Under the pieces are notes generated by a model, which ran no database searches, was not told where the DNA came from, and saw only the letters and a program-made list of their open reading frames with translations. This document shows, in pieces, positions 17,344 to 26,840 of a DNA stretch of 64,000 bases (within the stretch, counting starts at the first letter, position 1; every line of letters begins with the position of its first letter). Origin of the DNA: Billgrantia lactosivorans (lineage in GTDB: Bacteria; Pseudomonadota; Gammaproteobacteria; Pseudomonadales; Halomonadaceae); the NCBI RefSeq assembly GCF_003254665.1, contig NZ_QHGY01000005.1, forward strand, positions 186,001-250,000, written 5' to 3'. Made by a program: the position numbers and the translations under genes.

Positions 17344-19251
17344 TCAGTTCCCCGCCACGGTACCGGTGTCACTTTCCATTACCTCGCGCACCTCCTCGAC
17401 GTCGGGCGCCTCCTCTTCCAGCAGCCAGGCATCGGTAATGGCCCGTGCCAGGTGCGCGGCATGGGTACTGCCCCCGCCGGCGTTCTCCACGATCACGGCC
17501 ACGGCGATCTCGGGCTCCTCCAACGGGGCGAAGGCCATGAACAGCGCGTGGTCGCGCAGCCGTTCGGCGAGCTCATCGGCGTTGTAGCGCTGGTCCTGCC
17601 CCAGCGAGAAGACCTGGGCGGTGCCGGACTTGCCGCCCATGCGGTATTCGAGCCCCTCGCCGGTGCGACGCGCCGTGCCCTCCTGCCCGGTGAGCACCTT
17701 CTCCATGCCGGCGAAGATCCGGTCCCACCAGGCATCGTTGTCGATGACGATGTCGTCGGGCGTCTCCGGCAGCTGCGCCGGCACGTCCTCGTCGCCGATT
17801 TGCCTTGCCAGGCGAGGCTTCACCCACTGGCCGCGATTGGCGAGCACGGCCGTGGCCGTGGCCAGTTGCAGCGGCGTGACCTGCCAGTAGCCCTGGCCGA
17901 TGCCGACCGAGAGCGTCTCGCCGGGGTACCAGGACTGGTTGAAGCGAGCCCGCTTCCAGTCGCGGGAAGGCATCAACGCACTGCTCTCGCCGAAGATGTC
18001 ATGGCCGACGCGCCTGCCGAAGCCGAAGGCACTCATCCGCTCGTGGAGGCGGTCGATGCCCAGGTCGTGGGCCAGCGAGTAGTAATAGGTGTTGTTGGAA
18101 ACGGCGATGGCGCGCTCCATGTCGACACGCCCATGCCCCCAGCGCAGCCAGTTGCGGTAGCGGCGGCTGTCGTTGGGCAGCTGGTAGAAGCCGGGGTCGT
18201 TGATGGTCTTCTCGGGCGTGATCACCCCCTCGGCCAGGCCGGCCAGGGCCAGGAACGGCTTGATGGTGGAACCCGGCGGGTACTGGCCGCGAATGGCACG
18301 GTTGAACAGCGGCAGGTCGATGTCCTCCTGCAGCTCGCGGTAAGAGGCGAAATCGATGCCGGTGACGAACTGGTTGCTGTCGAACCCGGGAGTCGAGACC
18401 ATGGCCAGGATCTCGCCGGTGCGAGGAGCGATGGCAACGATCGAGCCACGACGGTCGTCGAGCAACTCGTAGGCCAGAAGCTGCAGCTCCTTGTCCAGCG
18501 TCAGGGTCAGGTTCCGCCCCGGCACGGGATCGGTGCGGCCCAGCTCGCGCAGCACCCGTCCCCTGGCGTTGGTCTCCACCTGGCGCAGGCCGGCCTGGCC
18601 ATGGAGCACATCCTCGTAGAAGCGCTCCACCCCGGTCTTGCCGATGAAGTGGGTACCCGCATAGCGCCCCGGATCGAGCTCCTTGAGCTCATCGGTGTTG
18701 ATCCGCCCGACATAGCCCAGGGCGTGTGCCATGACATGCGCATCGGGGTAGTAGCGCAGCAGCTGCGCCTCGACCTCGACGCCCGGCAGGCGATGCCGGT
18801 TGATCGCCAGGCGGGCGATCTGTATCTCGTCGAGATCGCTCATCAGCAGCGCCGGCTGAAACGGCCGCTGGGGCTGGCGCGCGCGCAGGCGAAAGCCCTC
18901 GGCCTCTTCCGGGGCGAGCTCCAGCAGGTCCTCGAGCCGGTCCAGCGTGGTATCGAGATCCTCGACCCGCTCCCGCGTCAGGGTCAGGTTGTAGGTGGGG
19001 CGGTTCTCGGCCAGCAGCACCCCGTTCCGGTCGTAAATCAAGCCACGAGTGGGCGGCAGCGGCTCCACCCGCACGCGATTCTTCTCGGAGCGGGTGGTGT
19101 AGACCTCATGCTGCACCACCTGGAGGTATACCAGCCGCCCCGCCAGCAGTCCGGTCAGGAGCAGGATCGTCAGCACGGCAAGAAAGGCTCGCACGCGGAA
19201 GATGCGCAGCTCCTGCTCGGGGTTCTTCAAGGTCTTGCGGCGGTCGCGCAT
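17344..19251 (-). CDS. mrdA: Penicillin-binding protein 2 (elongasome transpeptidase)
   Basis: This class B PBP cross-links new peptidoglycan in the elongasome with RodA. The 635-residue product has a short cytoplasmic start, one membrane anchor at about 22-42, a PBP dimerisation domain and a transpeptidase domain. Active-site motifs are STIK at 328-331, SNN at 385-387 and KSG at 541-543. It is the target class of mecillinam. It lies immediately upstream of rodA and 42 bases from rlmH on the same strand. Confidence 0.97.
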   Translation of the reverse strand: MRDRRKTLKNPEQELRIFRVRAFLAVLTILLLTGLLAGRLVYLQVVQHEVYTTRSEKNRVRVEPLPPTRGLIYDRNGVLLAENRPTYNLTLTRERVEDLDTTLDRLEDLLELAPEEAEGFRLRARQPQRPFQPALLMSDLDEIQIARLAINRHRLPGVEVEAQLLRYYPDAHVMAHALGYVGRINTDELKELDPGRYAGTHFIGKTGVERFYEDVLHGQAGLRQVETNARGRVLRELGRTDPVPGRNLTLTLDKELQLLAYELLDDRRGSIVAIAPRTGEILAMVSTPGFDSNQFVTGIDFASYRELQEDIDLPLFNRAIRGQYPPGSTIKPFLALAGLAEGVITPEKTINDPGFYQLPNDSRRYRNWLRWGHGRVDMERAIAVSNNTYYYSLAHDLGIDRLHERMSAFGFGRRVGHDIFGESSALMPSRDWKRARFNQSWYPGETLSVGIGQGYWQVTPLQLATATAVLANRGQWVKPRLARQIGDEDVPAQLPETPDDIVIDNDAWWDRIFAGMEKVLTGQEGTARRTGEGLEYRMGGKSGTAQVFSLGQDQRYNADELAERLRDHALFMAFAPLEEPEIAVAVIVENAGGGSTHAAHLARAITDAWLLEEEAPDVEEVREVMESDTGTVAGN

Positions 19252-19293
19252 GCCGAAAATCGTCTCGACTCCAGGTTGTCGTAAGACCGCCGT

Positions 19294-19761
19294 TCAGCGG
19301 TGATAGGGATGGCCGACCATCAGGGTCCAGGCGCGGTAGAGCTGTTCGGCCAGGATTACCCTGACCAGGGGATGCGGCAGGGTCAACGGGGACAGCGACC
19401 AGCGCCGATCGGCCGCCGCGGAGAGCTCCGGGGCCAGCCCGTCCGGCCCGCCCACCAGCAGCACCACGTCGCGCCCCTCGAGGCGCCAGGCCTCGGCCTC
19501 CCGGGCCAGGCGCTCGGTGCTCCAGGGCTTGCCACCGACCTCCAGCGCGACCGTGAGTTCGTCACCACGCAGCCGCTCGCGTATTCGCTTCGCCTCGAGT
19601 GCCACGGCCCTGGCCGTGTCGGCGTTCTTGCCGCGCTGGCCGGGTGCGATCTCCTCGATCTCCAGGGCGAAGTCGCGCGGCAGACGCTTGCGGTACTCCT
19701 CGACACCTTCACTCACCCAGCCGGGCATGCGCGTACCGACCGCCAGCAGGCGGATCCTCAT
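19294..19761 (-). CDS. rlmH: 23S rRNA (pseudouridine1915-N3)-methyltransferase
   Basis: This SPOUT-class methyltransferase modifies pseudouridine 1915 in helix 69 of 23S rRNA on assembled 70S ribosomes. At 155 residues it has the family's exact size. The SAM-binding knot shows LLVGGPDGL and the C-terminal segment [16 protein letters not shown] ending in VGHPYHR. The ATG at 19761 is fixed by the four-base overlap with the rsfS stop and by homology ([13 protein letters not shown]). An in-frame upstream extension would run far into rsfS. Confidence 0.97.
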   Translation of the reverse strand: MRIRLLAVGTRMPGWVSEGVEEYRKRLPRDFALEIEEIAPGQRGKNADTARAVALEAKRIRERLRGDELTVALEVGGKPWSTERLAREAEAWRLEGRDVVLLVGGPDGLAPELSAAADRRWSLSPLTLPHPLVRVILAEQLYRAWTLMVGHPYHR

Positions 19762-20120
19762 GTCCCCCGGTGTTCCTGCTGCGGCTCCGAATCGCTCGGC
19801 AGGTCGGCCCACAGCCGTTCCAGGTCGTACAGCTGACGGGTCTCGGGGAGCATCACGTGGACGACCAGGTCGCCCAGATCCACCAGGACCCAGTCGGACC
19901 CGGCCTGCCCCTCCACCCCCACCGGCTGGATGCCGTTGGCCTTGGCCTGCTGGACCACGTGCTCGGCCAGCGCGGCCACGTGGCGAGTGGAAGTGCCGCT
20001 GGCCACGATCATCAGGTCGGTGACACTGGTCAGCCGCGACACGTCCAGTTGCACGACGTCCTTGGCCTTGAGGTCATCCAACGCCCCTACCACCAGAGTC
20101 TTGAGCGAATCGTTCTGCAT
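19758..20120 (-). CDS. rsfS: Ribosomal silencing factor RsfS
   Basis: This 120-residue protein binds ribosomal protein L14 and blocks subunit joining when nutrients are low. Family motifs are [11 protein letters not shown], the strand [15 protein letters not shown] and [22 protein letters not shown]. It overlaps rlmH by four bases and follows nadD after 66 bases, the standard nadD-rsfS-rlmH order. The last 15 residues are a polar tail. Confidence 0.96.
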   Translation of the reverse strand: MQNDSLKTLVVGALDDLKAKDVVQLDVSRLTSVTDLMIVASGTSTRHVAALAEHVVQQAKANGIQPVGVEGQAGSDWVLVDLGDLVVHVMLPETRQLYDLERLWADLPSDSEPQQEHRGT

Positions 20121-20186
20121 AGCCCCTCGTCAACGGGAAGTCTTGGTCGCCGCCATTGTAGCGTCTTGGGCAGCCTATGGCAGCGC

Positions 20187-20888
20187 TCAACGACGCCGAT
20201 AATAGGAGTTGGCACGTATTTGCGCCTCGACCGCCTCGGGCAGCAGGTAGCGAACGCTGCGCCCCGACGCCAGGCGCTGACGAATCTCGGTGGCCGAGAT
20301 CGCCATGCGAGTAGGCAGTGCAAGCCGCAGCAGGTGGCCCGCGGGGCGCCGCATCAGGACGCCGGGGCTTGCGACCTCGCGCCCCTCAATCAGCTCGCCC
20401 AGGGCGGCCGGCAGCGGTTCCTCGTTACCGGGGCGGGCGATCACCACCAGGTGGGCCAGCTCGAACAGGCGCTGCGGCGAGTGCCAGTCGGCCAGGCGCA
20501 GGAAGGCGTCATGCCCCAGCGCCATGATCAGGCGGGCCTGGGGCCCGTACTCCTCGCGCAGGCTGGCCAGGGTGTCGGCGCTATAGGAGGGACCGGTGCG
20601 CTCGAGCTCCCGGGGATCGGCGACCAGGCCCGGCGTATCGCCGATGCCCAGCCGCAGCAGCGCCAGGCGTTCCTCGGGCGTGACCCGGGGGGCGCCGCGC
20701 AGGGGTGGCACCTTGGCCGGCACCATGTGGACCCGGTCCAGCGCCAGGGCTTCGTGCAGTTCCACGGCGCTGCGCAGGTGGCCCAGGTGGACGGGGTCGA
20801 AGGTGCCGCCCAGCATGGCCACCCGCGCGGGTTCGAGCGGGGCTGCGGCACGCCGGGCCGGCAGCGGGCTGGTCTGGTGCGAGGTCAC
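20187..20888 (-). CDS. nadD: Nicotinate-nucleotide adenylyltransferase
   Basis: NadD joins nicotinate mononucleotide and ATP to make deamido-NAD, a late step of NAD synthesis. The product has 233 residues. The nucleotidyltransferase signature [13 protein letters not shown] is at about 27-39, and the C-terminal [19 protein letters not shown] is also typical. It has an N-terminal extension of about 20 residues before the first strand, so the true start could be slightly downstream. Its start overlaps the proA stop by four bases, which couples the two. Confidence 0.96.
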   Translation of the reverse strand: MTSHQTSPLPARRAAAPLEPARVAMLGGTFDPVHLGHLRSAVELHEALALDRVHMVPAKVPPLRGAPRVTPEERLALLRLGIGDTPGLVADPRELERTGPSYSADTLASLREEYGPQARLIMALGHDAFLRLADWHSPQRLFELAHLVVIARPGNEEPLPAALGELIEGREVASPGVLMRRPAGHLLRLALPTRMAISATEIRQRLASGRSVRYLLPEAVEAQIRANSYYRRR

Positions 20889-22186
20889 CGACGGACCTGG
20901 CCATCGCCCAGCACCACGTACTTGCGGGTGGTCAGTCCCTCGAGCCCAACCGGCCCGCGGGCGTGCAGCTTGTCGGTGGAGACGCCGATCTCCGCCCCCA
21001 GGCCGTACTCGAAGCCGTCGGCGAAGCGGGTCGAGGCATTCACCATCACCGAGCTGGAGTCGACCTCGGCCAGAAAGCGCCGTGCCAACCGGTAATCCTC
21101 GGTGACGATGGCATCGGTGTGGTGCGAGCCGTAGCGCTCGATATGGGCGATGGCGGCGTCGATGCCGTCGACCACGCGTACTGCCAGGATCGGGGCCAGG
21201 TACTCGGTTTCCCAGTCCGCCTCGGTGGCGGCGGCGATATCGGCGATAATGGCCCGCGTACGCTCGCAGCCACGCAGTTCGACGCCATGCTCGGCGTAGG
21301 CCTCGGCCAGCCGCGGCAGCAGCCCCGCGGCCACGGGCGCATCGATGAGCAGCGTCTCCATGGTGTTGCAGGTACCGTAGCGCTGTGTCTTGGCATTGAC
21401 GGCGATCGCCAGCGCCTTCTCGGGGTCCGCCGTGGCATCGACATAGACATGGCAGATGCCATCCAGGTGCTTGATCACGGGCACCCTCGCGTCACGCGAG
21501 ATTCGCTCGATCAGCGACTTGCCGCCACGGGGGATAATCACGTCGACGTACTCCGGCATGGCGATCAGCTGCCCGACCGCCGCACGGTCGGTGGTCGCCA
21601 CCACCTGCACGGCGTCCTCCGGCAGCCCGGCCACGCGCAGCCCGTCGCGGATGCAGGCGGCCAGCGCCGCATTGGAGTCGCGCGCCTCGGAGCCGCCGCG
21701 CAGGATGCTCGCATTGCCCGACTTGAGGCACAGGCTGGCGGCCTCCAGGGTCACGTTGGGCCGCGATTCGTAGATGATGCCGATCACGCCGAGCGGTACG
21801 CGCATCTGGCCTACCTGAATGCCGCTGGGCCGAAAGCGCAGCCCGTCGATCTCGCCCACGGGGTCGGGCAGTGCCGCCACCTGCTTGAGCCCCTCGATCA
21901 TGGCATCCAGGCGCGCATCGTTCAGCGCCAGGCGATCGAGCAGCGCCGGCTCCAGGCCGTTGTCGCGGCCACGGGCGAGGTCGCCGGCGTTGGCGGCCAG
22001 GATCTCGCCACGGCGGCGCTGGAGCTGCTCGGCCATCGCCAGCAGGGCGCGATTCTTGTCACCCGTGACGGCGCGGCGCATCTGGCTGGCGGCGGCGCGT
22101 GCCGCCTGGCCAAGGCGGTTCATGTAGGCGACAACGTCGCCCACCTCGGCGTCGGTGCGTTCGGTTTGGGAGGCGTGAGCGGACAT
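20885..22186 (-). CDS. proA: Glutamate-5-semialdehyde dehydrogenase (gamma-glutamyl phosphate reductase)
   Basis: ProA reduces gamma-glutamyl phosphate with NADPH in proline synthesis. Proline is also a compatible solute in halophiles. The 433-residue product contains the aldehyde-dehydrogenase-fold segments [14 protein letters not shown] and [11 protein letters not shown], and the catalytic cysteine in [12 protein letters not shown]. It is the first gene of the minus-strand run through lipB and faces a divergent gene across about 90 bases. proB is not adjacent. Confidence 0.97.
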   Translation of the reverse strand: MSAHASQTERTDAEVGDVVAYMNRLGQAARAAASQMRRAVTGDKNRALLAMAEQLQRRRGEILAANAGDLARGRDNGLEPALLDRLALNDARLDAMIEGLKQVAALPDPVGEIDGLRFRPSGIQVGQMRVPLGVIGIIYESRPNVTLEAASLCLKSGNASILRGGSEARDSNAALAACIRDGLRVAGLPEDAVQVVATTDRAAVGQLIAMPEYVDVIIPRGGKSLIERISRDARVPVIKHLDGICHVYVDATADPEKALAIAVNAKTQRYGTCNTMETLLIDAPVAAGLLPRLAEAYAEHGVELRGCERTRAIIADIAAATEADWETEYLAPILAVRVVDGIDAAIAHIERYGSHHTDAIVTEDYRLARRFLAEVDSSSVMVNASTRFADGFEYGLGAEIGVSTDKLHARGPVGLEGLTTRKYVVLGDGQVRR

Positions 22187-22276
22187 GCTGAACGAAGTTC
22201 TCCTGGGCAGAGCGCCACACGGCGCTGCGGACGTTATACTGGCGCGACACCACGTCGAACTCCATAGTAAGGCACC

Positions 22277-23146
22277 ATGCAGAGCAAGTACAAAGTCGGG
22301 CTGATGCGCCTGAACCTGTGGGCCGCAGCGCTGCTACTGATCCTGCTGGCGTACCTGTCGGAACGGCTGTCCAGCGCCCTGCTGCTGGTCCTGGCCAGCG
22401 TCTGGCTGATGGTAACGGCCAGCCTGCTCGAAATGAGCCATCGGCGTCCCGCCACCGTGCCCTGGCAGCTGCTGCCCAGCCTGCTGCTGGCCGGCCTGCT
22501 GGTCGCCGACCCGGAACGCCATGCGCTGTGGCTGTGGGTCTGGCCCGCCCTGCTGATGCTGCCCCAGCCCGGCTGGGTCCTGGCTCTCACCTGCGCGCTG
22601 GCGGTACTGACCTGGTGGATGCTGGCGGATCTGCTGGGGATCGAGCAGACGCTGTTCTCGGGTCTGGTGCTGCTGCCGCTGATGCTGCTGGGCCTGGCGC
22701 GCAATCGCTACCTGCTGCCGACGCGCAGCGCCGCACGCCAGCGCATGCGCCTGGTACCCGGGCTACCGTTGTGGAGTGGCCAGCAGCTATCCACCGACCT
22801 GCGCCGGGAGCGCGCGCGCTGCCGCCGCGAAGGGGTCCACGCCGAGCTGATGCTGCTGCGCACGTCGCGGCGCCAGCTGTGGACGATGGCCCAGGACCTG
22901 TGTCGCCTGACCCACGAGTTCGAGAACTGCTACCGCCTCGATCACCGCACGCTGGCCACCCTGCTGCTCAGCCGCGACGACAAGCAGGCGAGCGAGCGTC
23001 GTCATGCGCTGCTCAAGGGGCTGCGTCCCAGCGCCAAGGTGCGCTTCGCCTCGCTGAGCGACCTGGGCACGCTCGAGGAGGCGGTACAGCGCTTCGAGCG
23101 TCAGCAGGAAGACCTCCAGGTCGAGACGGAGCGGGCCCATGGCTGA
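22277..23146 (+). CDS. Membrane protein with degenerate GGDEF-like domain (first of pair)
   Basis: This 289-residue protein has about five or six membrane segments in residues 12-150 and a cytoplasmic domain of about 130 residues. That domain follows the layout of a GGDEF diguanylate cyclase domain. A helix with [13 protein letters not shown] comes first. [17 protein letters not shown] sits where an RLGGDEF signature would be, and [17 protein letters not shown] sits where the final helix would be. The catalytic GGDEF is replaced by DHRTL, so cyclase activity is not expected. The stop lies inside the start of the next gene (8-base overlap). The GGDEF relation is my reading of weak similarity; a plain hypothetical membrane protein is the cautious label. 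Confidence 0.6.
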   Translation: MQSKYKVGLMRLNLWAAALLLILLAYLSERLSSALLLVLASVWLMVTASLLEMSHRRPATVPWQLLPSLLLAGLLVADPERHALWLWVWPALLMLPQPGWVLALTCALAVLTWWMLADLLGIEQTLFSGLVLLPLMLLGLARNRYLLPTRSAARQRMRLVPGLPLWSGQQLSTDLRRERARCRREGVHAELMLLRTSRRQLWTMAQDLCRLTHEFENCYRLDHRTLATLLLSRDDKQASERRHALLKGLRPSAKVRFASLSDLGTLEEAVQRFERQQEDLQVETERAHG

Positions 23147-24071
23147 CGACAATCGCATGCCCATGAACCGTACCGTCGTTGCCTATGCTCTCGCCTCCCT
23201 GCTGCTGGGCGGTTACTCGATCTGGCGCTACCTGATGGGCGACTACAGCCGCATCCTGCTGCCGGCATCCCTCGCCCTGGTCATGCTGGTGGCGTGCCTG
23301 ATGTGCATCGCGAGCGTCAGCCAGGCCCGCCTGGCGGCCTATCTGGCGCTGATCGTGGGCTACCTGATGCTGGCCCTGGAGCTGCCGTGGCTGGACGAGG
23401 CGGGCATCATGTGGCTCGGCTTCGCCCCGCTGCTCACGGTGCTCTTGCTGCCCCTCGCCTCGGCCATGCTGCTCAACCTGCTGCTGACGCCGGCCTGGCT
23501 CCTGCTCAGCGACACGCAGCTGGACGCTCACCTGGCGTTGAGCTACGTCGCCATGGCGCTGGTGGCGGCGCTGGTGCCCTGGGAGCAGCGCCGCCAGCAG
23601 GCGCTGCTCGACGCCACCAACCCCCGCGACCCCCACTGCAACGCCCTGGCCCGCGAGGCCATGCACGAGCTACTGGCCAGCGAGTACAAGCGCACCCAGT
23701 TCCTCGGCCAGCCCTTCGCCGTGCTGGCACTTCACCTGCCTCAGCTCGAGATGGCCAGCGAGCAGTTCGGCAACCGGGCGCGCCAGGCGCTGCTCGACGC
23801 GCTCTGCCTGGCCGTCAATCGCTTCTCGCGTCGCCACGACTTCCTCGGCCGTCAGAGCGCCTCCACCTTCTGGCTGGTGCTGCCCGACACCAGCCAGAGC
23901 GGCGTCCAGATGGTGCAGCAGCGTATCGGGCAGGCTCTGGAGACCACGGTGCTGGTGGATACCGGGCCGCTGCAGGTGAAGATCGCCCACTGCCAGCGCC
24001 TGCCGGGAGAGAGCTGGCCGCGCTTCGAGCAGCGGCTGCTCACCCTGACCCGGCAGCTCGGCAACAACTGA
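23139..24071 (+). CDS. Membrane protein with degenerate GGDEF domain (second of pair)
   Basis: The 310-residue product has about six membrane segments in residues 10-148 and then a domain that aligns well by eye with GGDEF proteins. ATNPRDPHCNALAREAMHE sits at the D-x-LTGL-NR region and PFAVLALHLPQLE at the LLLDLD-FK strand. FGNRARQALLDAL sits at the FGH-GD-LL helix and LGRQSASTFWLVLPDT at the RLGGDEF-LLP strand. The signature is changed to QSAST and the metal-binding Asp positions are lost. It overlaps the preceding gene by eight bases and has the same architecture, suggesting a co-translated pair that acts together, perhaps as a sensor or a nucleotide-free scaffold. Confidence 0.65.
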   Translation: MADDNRMPMNRTVVAYALASLLLGGYSIWRYLMGDYSRILLPASLALVMLVACLMCIASVSQARLAAYLALIVGYLMLALELPWLDEAGIMWLGFAPLLTVLLLPLASAMLLNLLLTPAWLLLSDTQLDAHLALSYVAMALVAALVPWEQRRQQALLDATNPRDPHCNALAREAMHELLASEYKRTQFLGQPFAVLALHLPQLEMASEQFGNRARQALLDALCLAVNRFSRRHDFLGRQSASTFWLVLPDTSQSGVQMVQQRIGQALETTVLVDTGPLQVKIAHCQRLPGESWPRFEQRLLTLTRQLGNN

Positions 24072-24109
24072 AGGGATGCCCACCCGCCGATTGACCAAGG
24101 AGTCGATGC

Positions 24110-25507
24110 TTGAGCCTGACCGAAGCCCTGCTGCAACTCGCCCCCTCCCCCGAACTCTTGCTGCTCCTCGTCGGCGCCATCGCCATGATCGAGTCGCTGG
24201 CCCTGATCGGCCTGCTGTTGCCCGGCGTGGTCCTGATCACGGCGACGGCATCGCTGGCCGGGCACCAGGACATGTCGGTGACCGCACTGCTGCTGGCGGC
24301 CTTCGTCGGCGCCATCCTCGGCGACGGGCTCAGCTTCAGCCTGGGCTATACCCAGCGCGAGCGAGTCACCCGGCTGTGGCCACTGTCGCGTCATCCGGAA
24401 TGGCTGGCTCGCGGCACACGCTTCTTTCAGCGCTATGGCAGCCTGTCGGTGTTCTTCGGCCGCTTCGTCGGCCCGGTACGCCCCATCATCCCGCTGATCG
24501 CCGGCATGCTGCACATGTCGCCGCGCACCTTCCTGTGGGCCAATCTGGTATCGGCGGCACTCTGGGCGCCCGCCTACGTGCTGCCGGGCTACCTGCTCGG
24601 GCAGACCTGGCAGCAGCTGCTGACGATCCCGGCGGGCCTCGAGGCACTGCTGATCACGCTGGCCGTGATCGTGGTGGTGCTGGCCGTGGCATTCTCCTGG
24701 CTGCGCCACCAGGTGAGTCGCTCCGGCCGTGTCTACCGTGCCCTGGCGCGCGCCGCCAGCCGCCATCCGCGGCTGCGCCGGACCTGGCTGAGGAGAAGCT
24801 GGCGCGGCGAGATACCGCTGGCCAGCTGGTTGCTGCTGATCTTTTCGCTCGGCGGGCTATCGGGCCTGACCATCGCCGTCATCCGCCAGGATGGCCCCTT
24901 CCCCCTCGACCTCCAGGTGCAAGCCTTCTTCGCGACCCTGATGGTGCCGATGCTGCCGGAAGCGGGCCAGCTGCTGGCCCGCGTCGGCGATATCCTCGGC
25001 ATCCTCGCCCTGGTCATGCCCTGGGGGGCCTGGCTGCTGGTCCGCCGCCACCTCGCCGCGCTGGCCCATGTTGCCGCCGGGCTTGGCGGCATCGCCGTGC
25101 TCAACATACTGGGCAAGGCGCTGATCGGCCGGCCACGCCCGGAGACGCCGGACTACCTGACCGGTTCGCTCTCCTACCCCAGCGCCCACGCCTCGTCCGC
25201 CGTGGTGCTGTACGGCCTGGCCGCCGCCTTCATCGCCCAGGAACTGCCGCCGCATCGCCGCTTCTGGGTCTACTGGCTGGCCATCGCCCTCACCCTGCCC
25301 ATGGCGCTGTCACGCCTGGTCATCGGCGTGCACTGGCTCTCCGACCTGATCGGCGGCGGCCTGCTGGGGCTGGTGGTCTGCGCGCTGGTTCGCCTGGTCT
25401 GGCAACGCCGGCCCCATGCCTCGCTCAGCCCGTGCCCCTGGCGCTGGCTGACGGTGGCGTCGCTGGTGCTGCTCAGTGCCAGGGTGGCGCTGCTGCCGGC
25501 CGTGTGA
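24110..25507 (+). CDS. DedA (VTT) - PAP2 phosphatase fusion membrane protein
   Basis: The 465-residue protein joins two membrane modules. Residues about 1-205 are a DedA/VTT domain, with GLLLPGVVLI, GDGLSFSLGY and the arginine-rich FFGRFVGPVRPIIPLIAGM. Residues about 240-440 are a PAP2 lipid phosphatase with its three motifs: KALIGRPRP, YPSAHA and SRLVIGVHWLSD. DedA proteins include undecaprenyl-phosphate translocases, and PAP2 proteins include undecaprenyl-pyrophosphate phosphatases. Carrier-lipid recycling is therefore a plausible joint job, though other phospholipids are possible. The start is a TTG at 24110 with AAGGAG upstream; the nearby ATG is out of frame. It lies 38 bases after the GGDEF-like pair. 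Confidence 0.88.
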   Translation: MSLTEALLQLAPSPELLLLLVGAIAMIESLALIGLLLPGVVLITATASLAGHQDMSVTALLLAAFVGAILGDGLSFSLGYTQRERVTRLWPLSRHPEWLARGTRFFQRYGSLSVFFGRFVGPVRPIIPLIAGMLHMSPRTFLWANLVSAALWAPAYVLPGYLLGQTWQQLLTIPAGLEALLITLAVIVVVLAVAFSWLRHQVSRSGRVYRALARAASRHPRLRRTWLRRSWRGEIPLASWLLLIFSLGGLSGLTIAVIRQDGPFPLDLQVQAFFATLMVPMLPEAGQLLARVGDILGILALVMPWGAWLLVRRHLAALAHVAAGLGGIAVLNILGKALIGRPRPETPDYLTGSLSYPSAHASSAVVLYGLAAAFIAQELPPHRRFWVYWLAIALTLPMALSRLVIGVHWLSDLIGGGLLGLVVCALVRLVWQRRPHASLSPCPWRWLTVASLVLLSARVALLPAV

Positions 25508-25525
25508 CGAACGCCGCGGCGCGCC

Positions 25526-26149
25526 TCAGCCGAAGGCCAGCCAGATCCCCACGCCCACCATCAGCGTACCGGCGATGCGGTTGAGCAGGCGCACGTTGCC
25601 GCTCTCGCCCAGCACGCGCCGCAGGCCGCGCCCGCCGGCGGCATACAGCAGCAGGCTGAGGAACTCGATGGCAAGGATCACCGCGATCAGCACGACCAGT
25701 TGCCCGCCCAGCGGACGCGAGGCATCGAGGAAAGGCGGCAACAGGGCGACGAAGAAGGCCCACCCCTTGGGGTTGGCCACTGCGGTGACGAAGCCCTGCA
25801 GCGCCAGTTGGCCACGCGACACCGGGGTCAGCTCGACGCTCTCGAGCGGAATCGCCATGCGCCCGCGGGAGCGCCACATCATCACCCCCAGGTAGCCGAG
25901 GTAGGCGCCGCCGAGCCACTTGAACAGGGCGAACAGCTCGGGCTGGCGCAGCATCAGCGTAGCCACCCCGGCACCGGCGGCGCTGGCCACCAGGCCGACG
26001 CCAACGAGCTCACCGACCATCATCCACAGCGTACGCCTGACGCCCTGGGTCATGCCCAGCACCATCGACAGGGTCATGCACATGCCCGGCGTCAGCGAGA
26101 CGAACAGAAAGGTCGGCACGAACACCGACAGCAGCGAGAGCTTGATCAT
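25526..26149 (-). CDS. LysE/RhtB-family amino acid exporter
   Basis: This 207-residue inner-membrane protein has six predicted helices. Family features are FVSLTPGMCMTLSMVLGMTQG near the start, WLGGAYLGYLGVMMW in the middle and ANPKGWAFFVALLPPF in the second half. Such proteins export amino acids or related compounds; the substrate cannot be told. It converges with the DedA-PAP2 gene, leaving 18 bases between stops. It may be transcribed with ubiX and mpl, which lie upstream on the same strand, 73 bases away. Confidence 0.92.
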   Translation of the reverse strand: MIKLSLLSVFVPTFLFVSLTPGMCMTLSMVLGMTQGVRRTLWMMVGELVGVGLVASAAGAGVATLMLRQPELFALFKWLGGAYLGYLGVMMWRSRGRMAIPLESVELTPVSRGQLALQGFVTAVANPKGWAFFVALLPPFLDASRPLGGQLVVLIAVILAIEFLSLLLYAAGGRGLRRVLGESGNVRLLNRIAGTLMVGVGIWLAFG

Positions 26150-26222
26150 CGTGGCTGGCCTGCCCTCCTATCCTACGAGCGTGAACGACGCGGGTGACAT
26201 GGCGATGACGCGCCGGTACACC

Positions 26223-26840
26223 TCATTCGCCCCAACGCGGCAGCATGCGGTGCTCGATGCCGAGCTGGTTGAGGATCCGCGCCACGACGAAGTCGACGAG
26301 ATCTTCCACGCTTGCGGGACGGTGATAGAAACCGGGCGCCGCGGGCAGGATCACCGCCCCCATGCGCGCCAGGGTCAGCATGTTCTCGAGGTGGATCGTC
26401 GACAGCGGCGTCTCGCGCGGCACCAGGATCAGCTGGCGGCGCTCCTTGAGCGCCACGTCGGCGGCACGCTCGATCAGGTTGTTGCTGGCGCCGGTGGCCA
26501 CCGCCGACAGCGTGCCGGTGGAACAGGGACAGATCACCATGGCGGAAGGGGCGCCGGACCCCGAGGCCACCGGTGCCATCCACTCCTCGCGTCCGAAGCA
26601 GCGGATCTGGCCCGCCACCGCCCCGGTACGCTCGACCAGCGCCTGGGCCAGCCGCTCGGGACGCGCCGGCAGGGTAGCATCGGTCTCCGTCTCGACGACC
26701 AGGTGCGCGGCCTTGGAGATCATCACCCACACCTCGTGCCTGGCCGCCACCAGCGCCTCGATCAGGCGCAGGCCGTACTGGGCCCCGGAGGCCCCGGTAA
26801 GCGCCACCGTGACGGGGGCGCGCAACGCCGGCTCAGCCAT
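26223..26840 (-). CDS. ubiX: Flavin prenyltransferase UbiX
   Basis: UbiX attaches a dimethylallyl group to FMN to make the prenylated flavin cofactor needed by the decarboxylase UbiD in ubiquinone synthesis. The 205-residue product has the FMN-binding start [16 protein letters not shown] and [23 protein letters not shown], split here only for description. The C-terminal half has [17 protein letters not shown]. It overlaps the end of mpl by eight bases. The mpl-ubiX pairing is known from pseudomonads. UbiD is not in this window. Confidence 0.96.
   Translation of the reverse strand: MAEPALRAPVTVALTGASGAQYGLRLIEALVAARHEVWVMISKAAHLVVETETDATLPARPERLAQALVERTGAVAGQIRCFGREEWMAPVASGSGAPSAMVICPCSTGTLSAVATGASNNLIERAADVALKERRQLILVPRETPLSTIHLENMLTLARMGAVILPAAPGFYHRPASVEDLVDFVVARILNQLGIEHRMLPRWGE

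Noticed and set aside
15967-19284. A very long plus-strand open frame of about 1,100 codons opposite mltB, rodA and mrdA
   Set aside because: The minus strand encodes three unmistakable enzymes with all active-site motifs. The antisense frame is Gln/His/Arg/Pro-rich nonsense produced by GC-rich codon bias and has no ribosome binding site.
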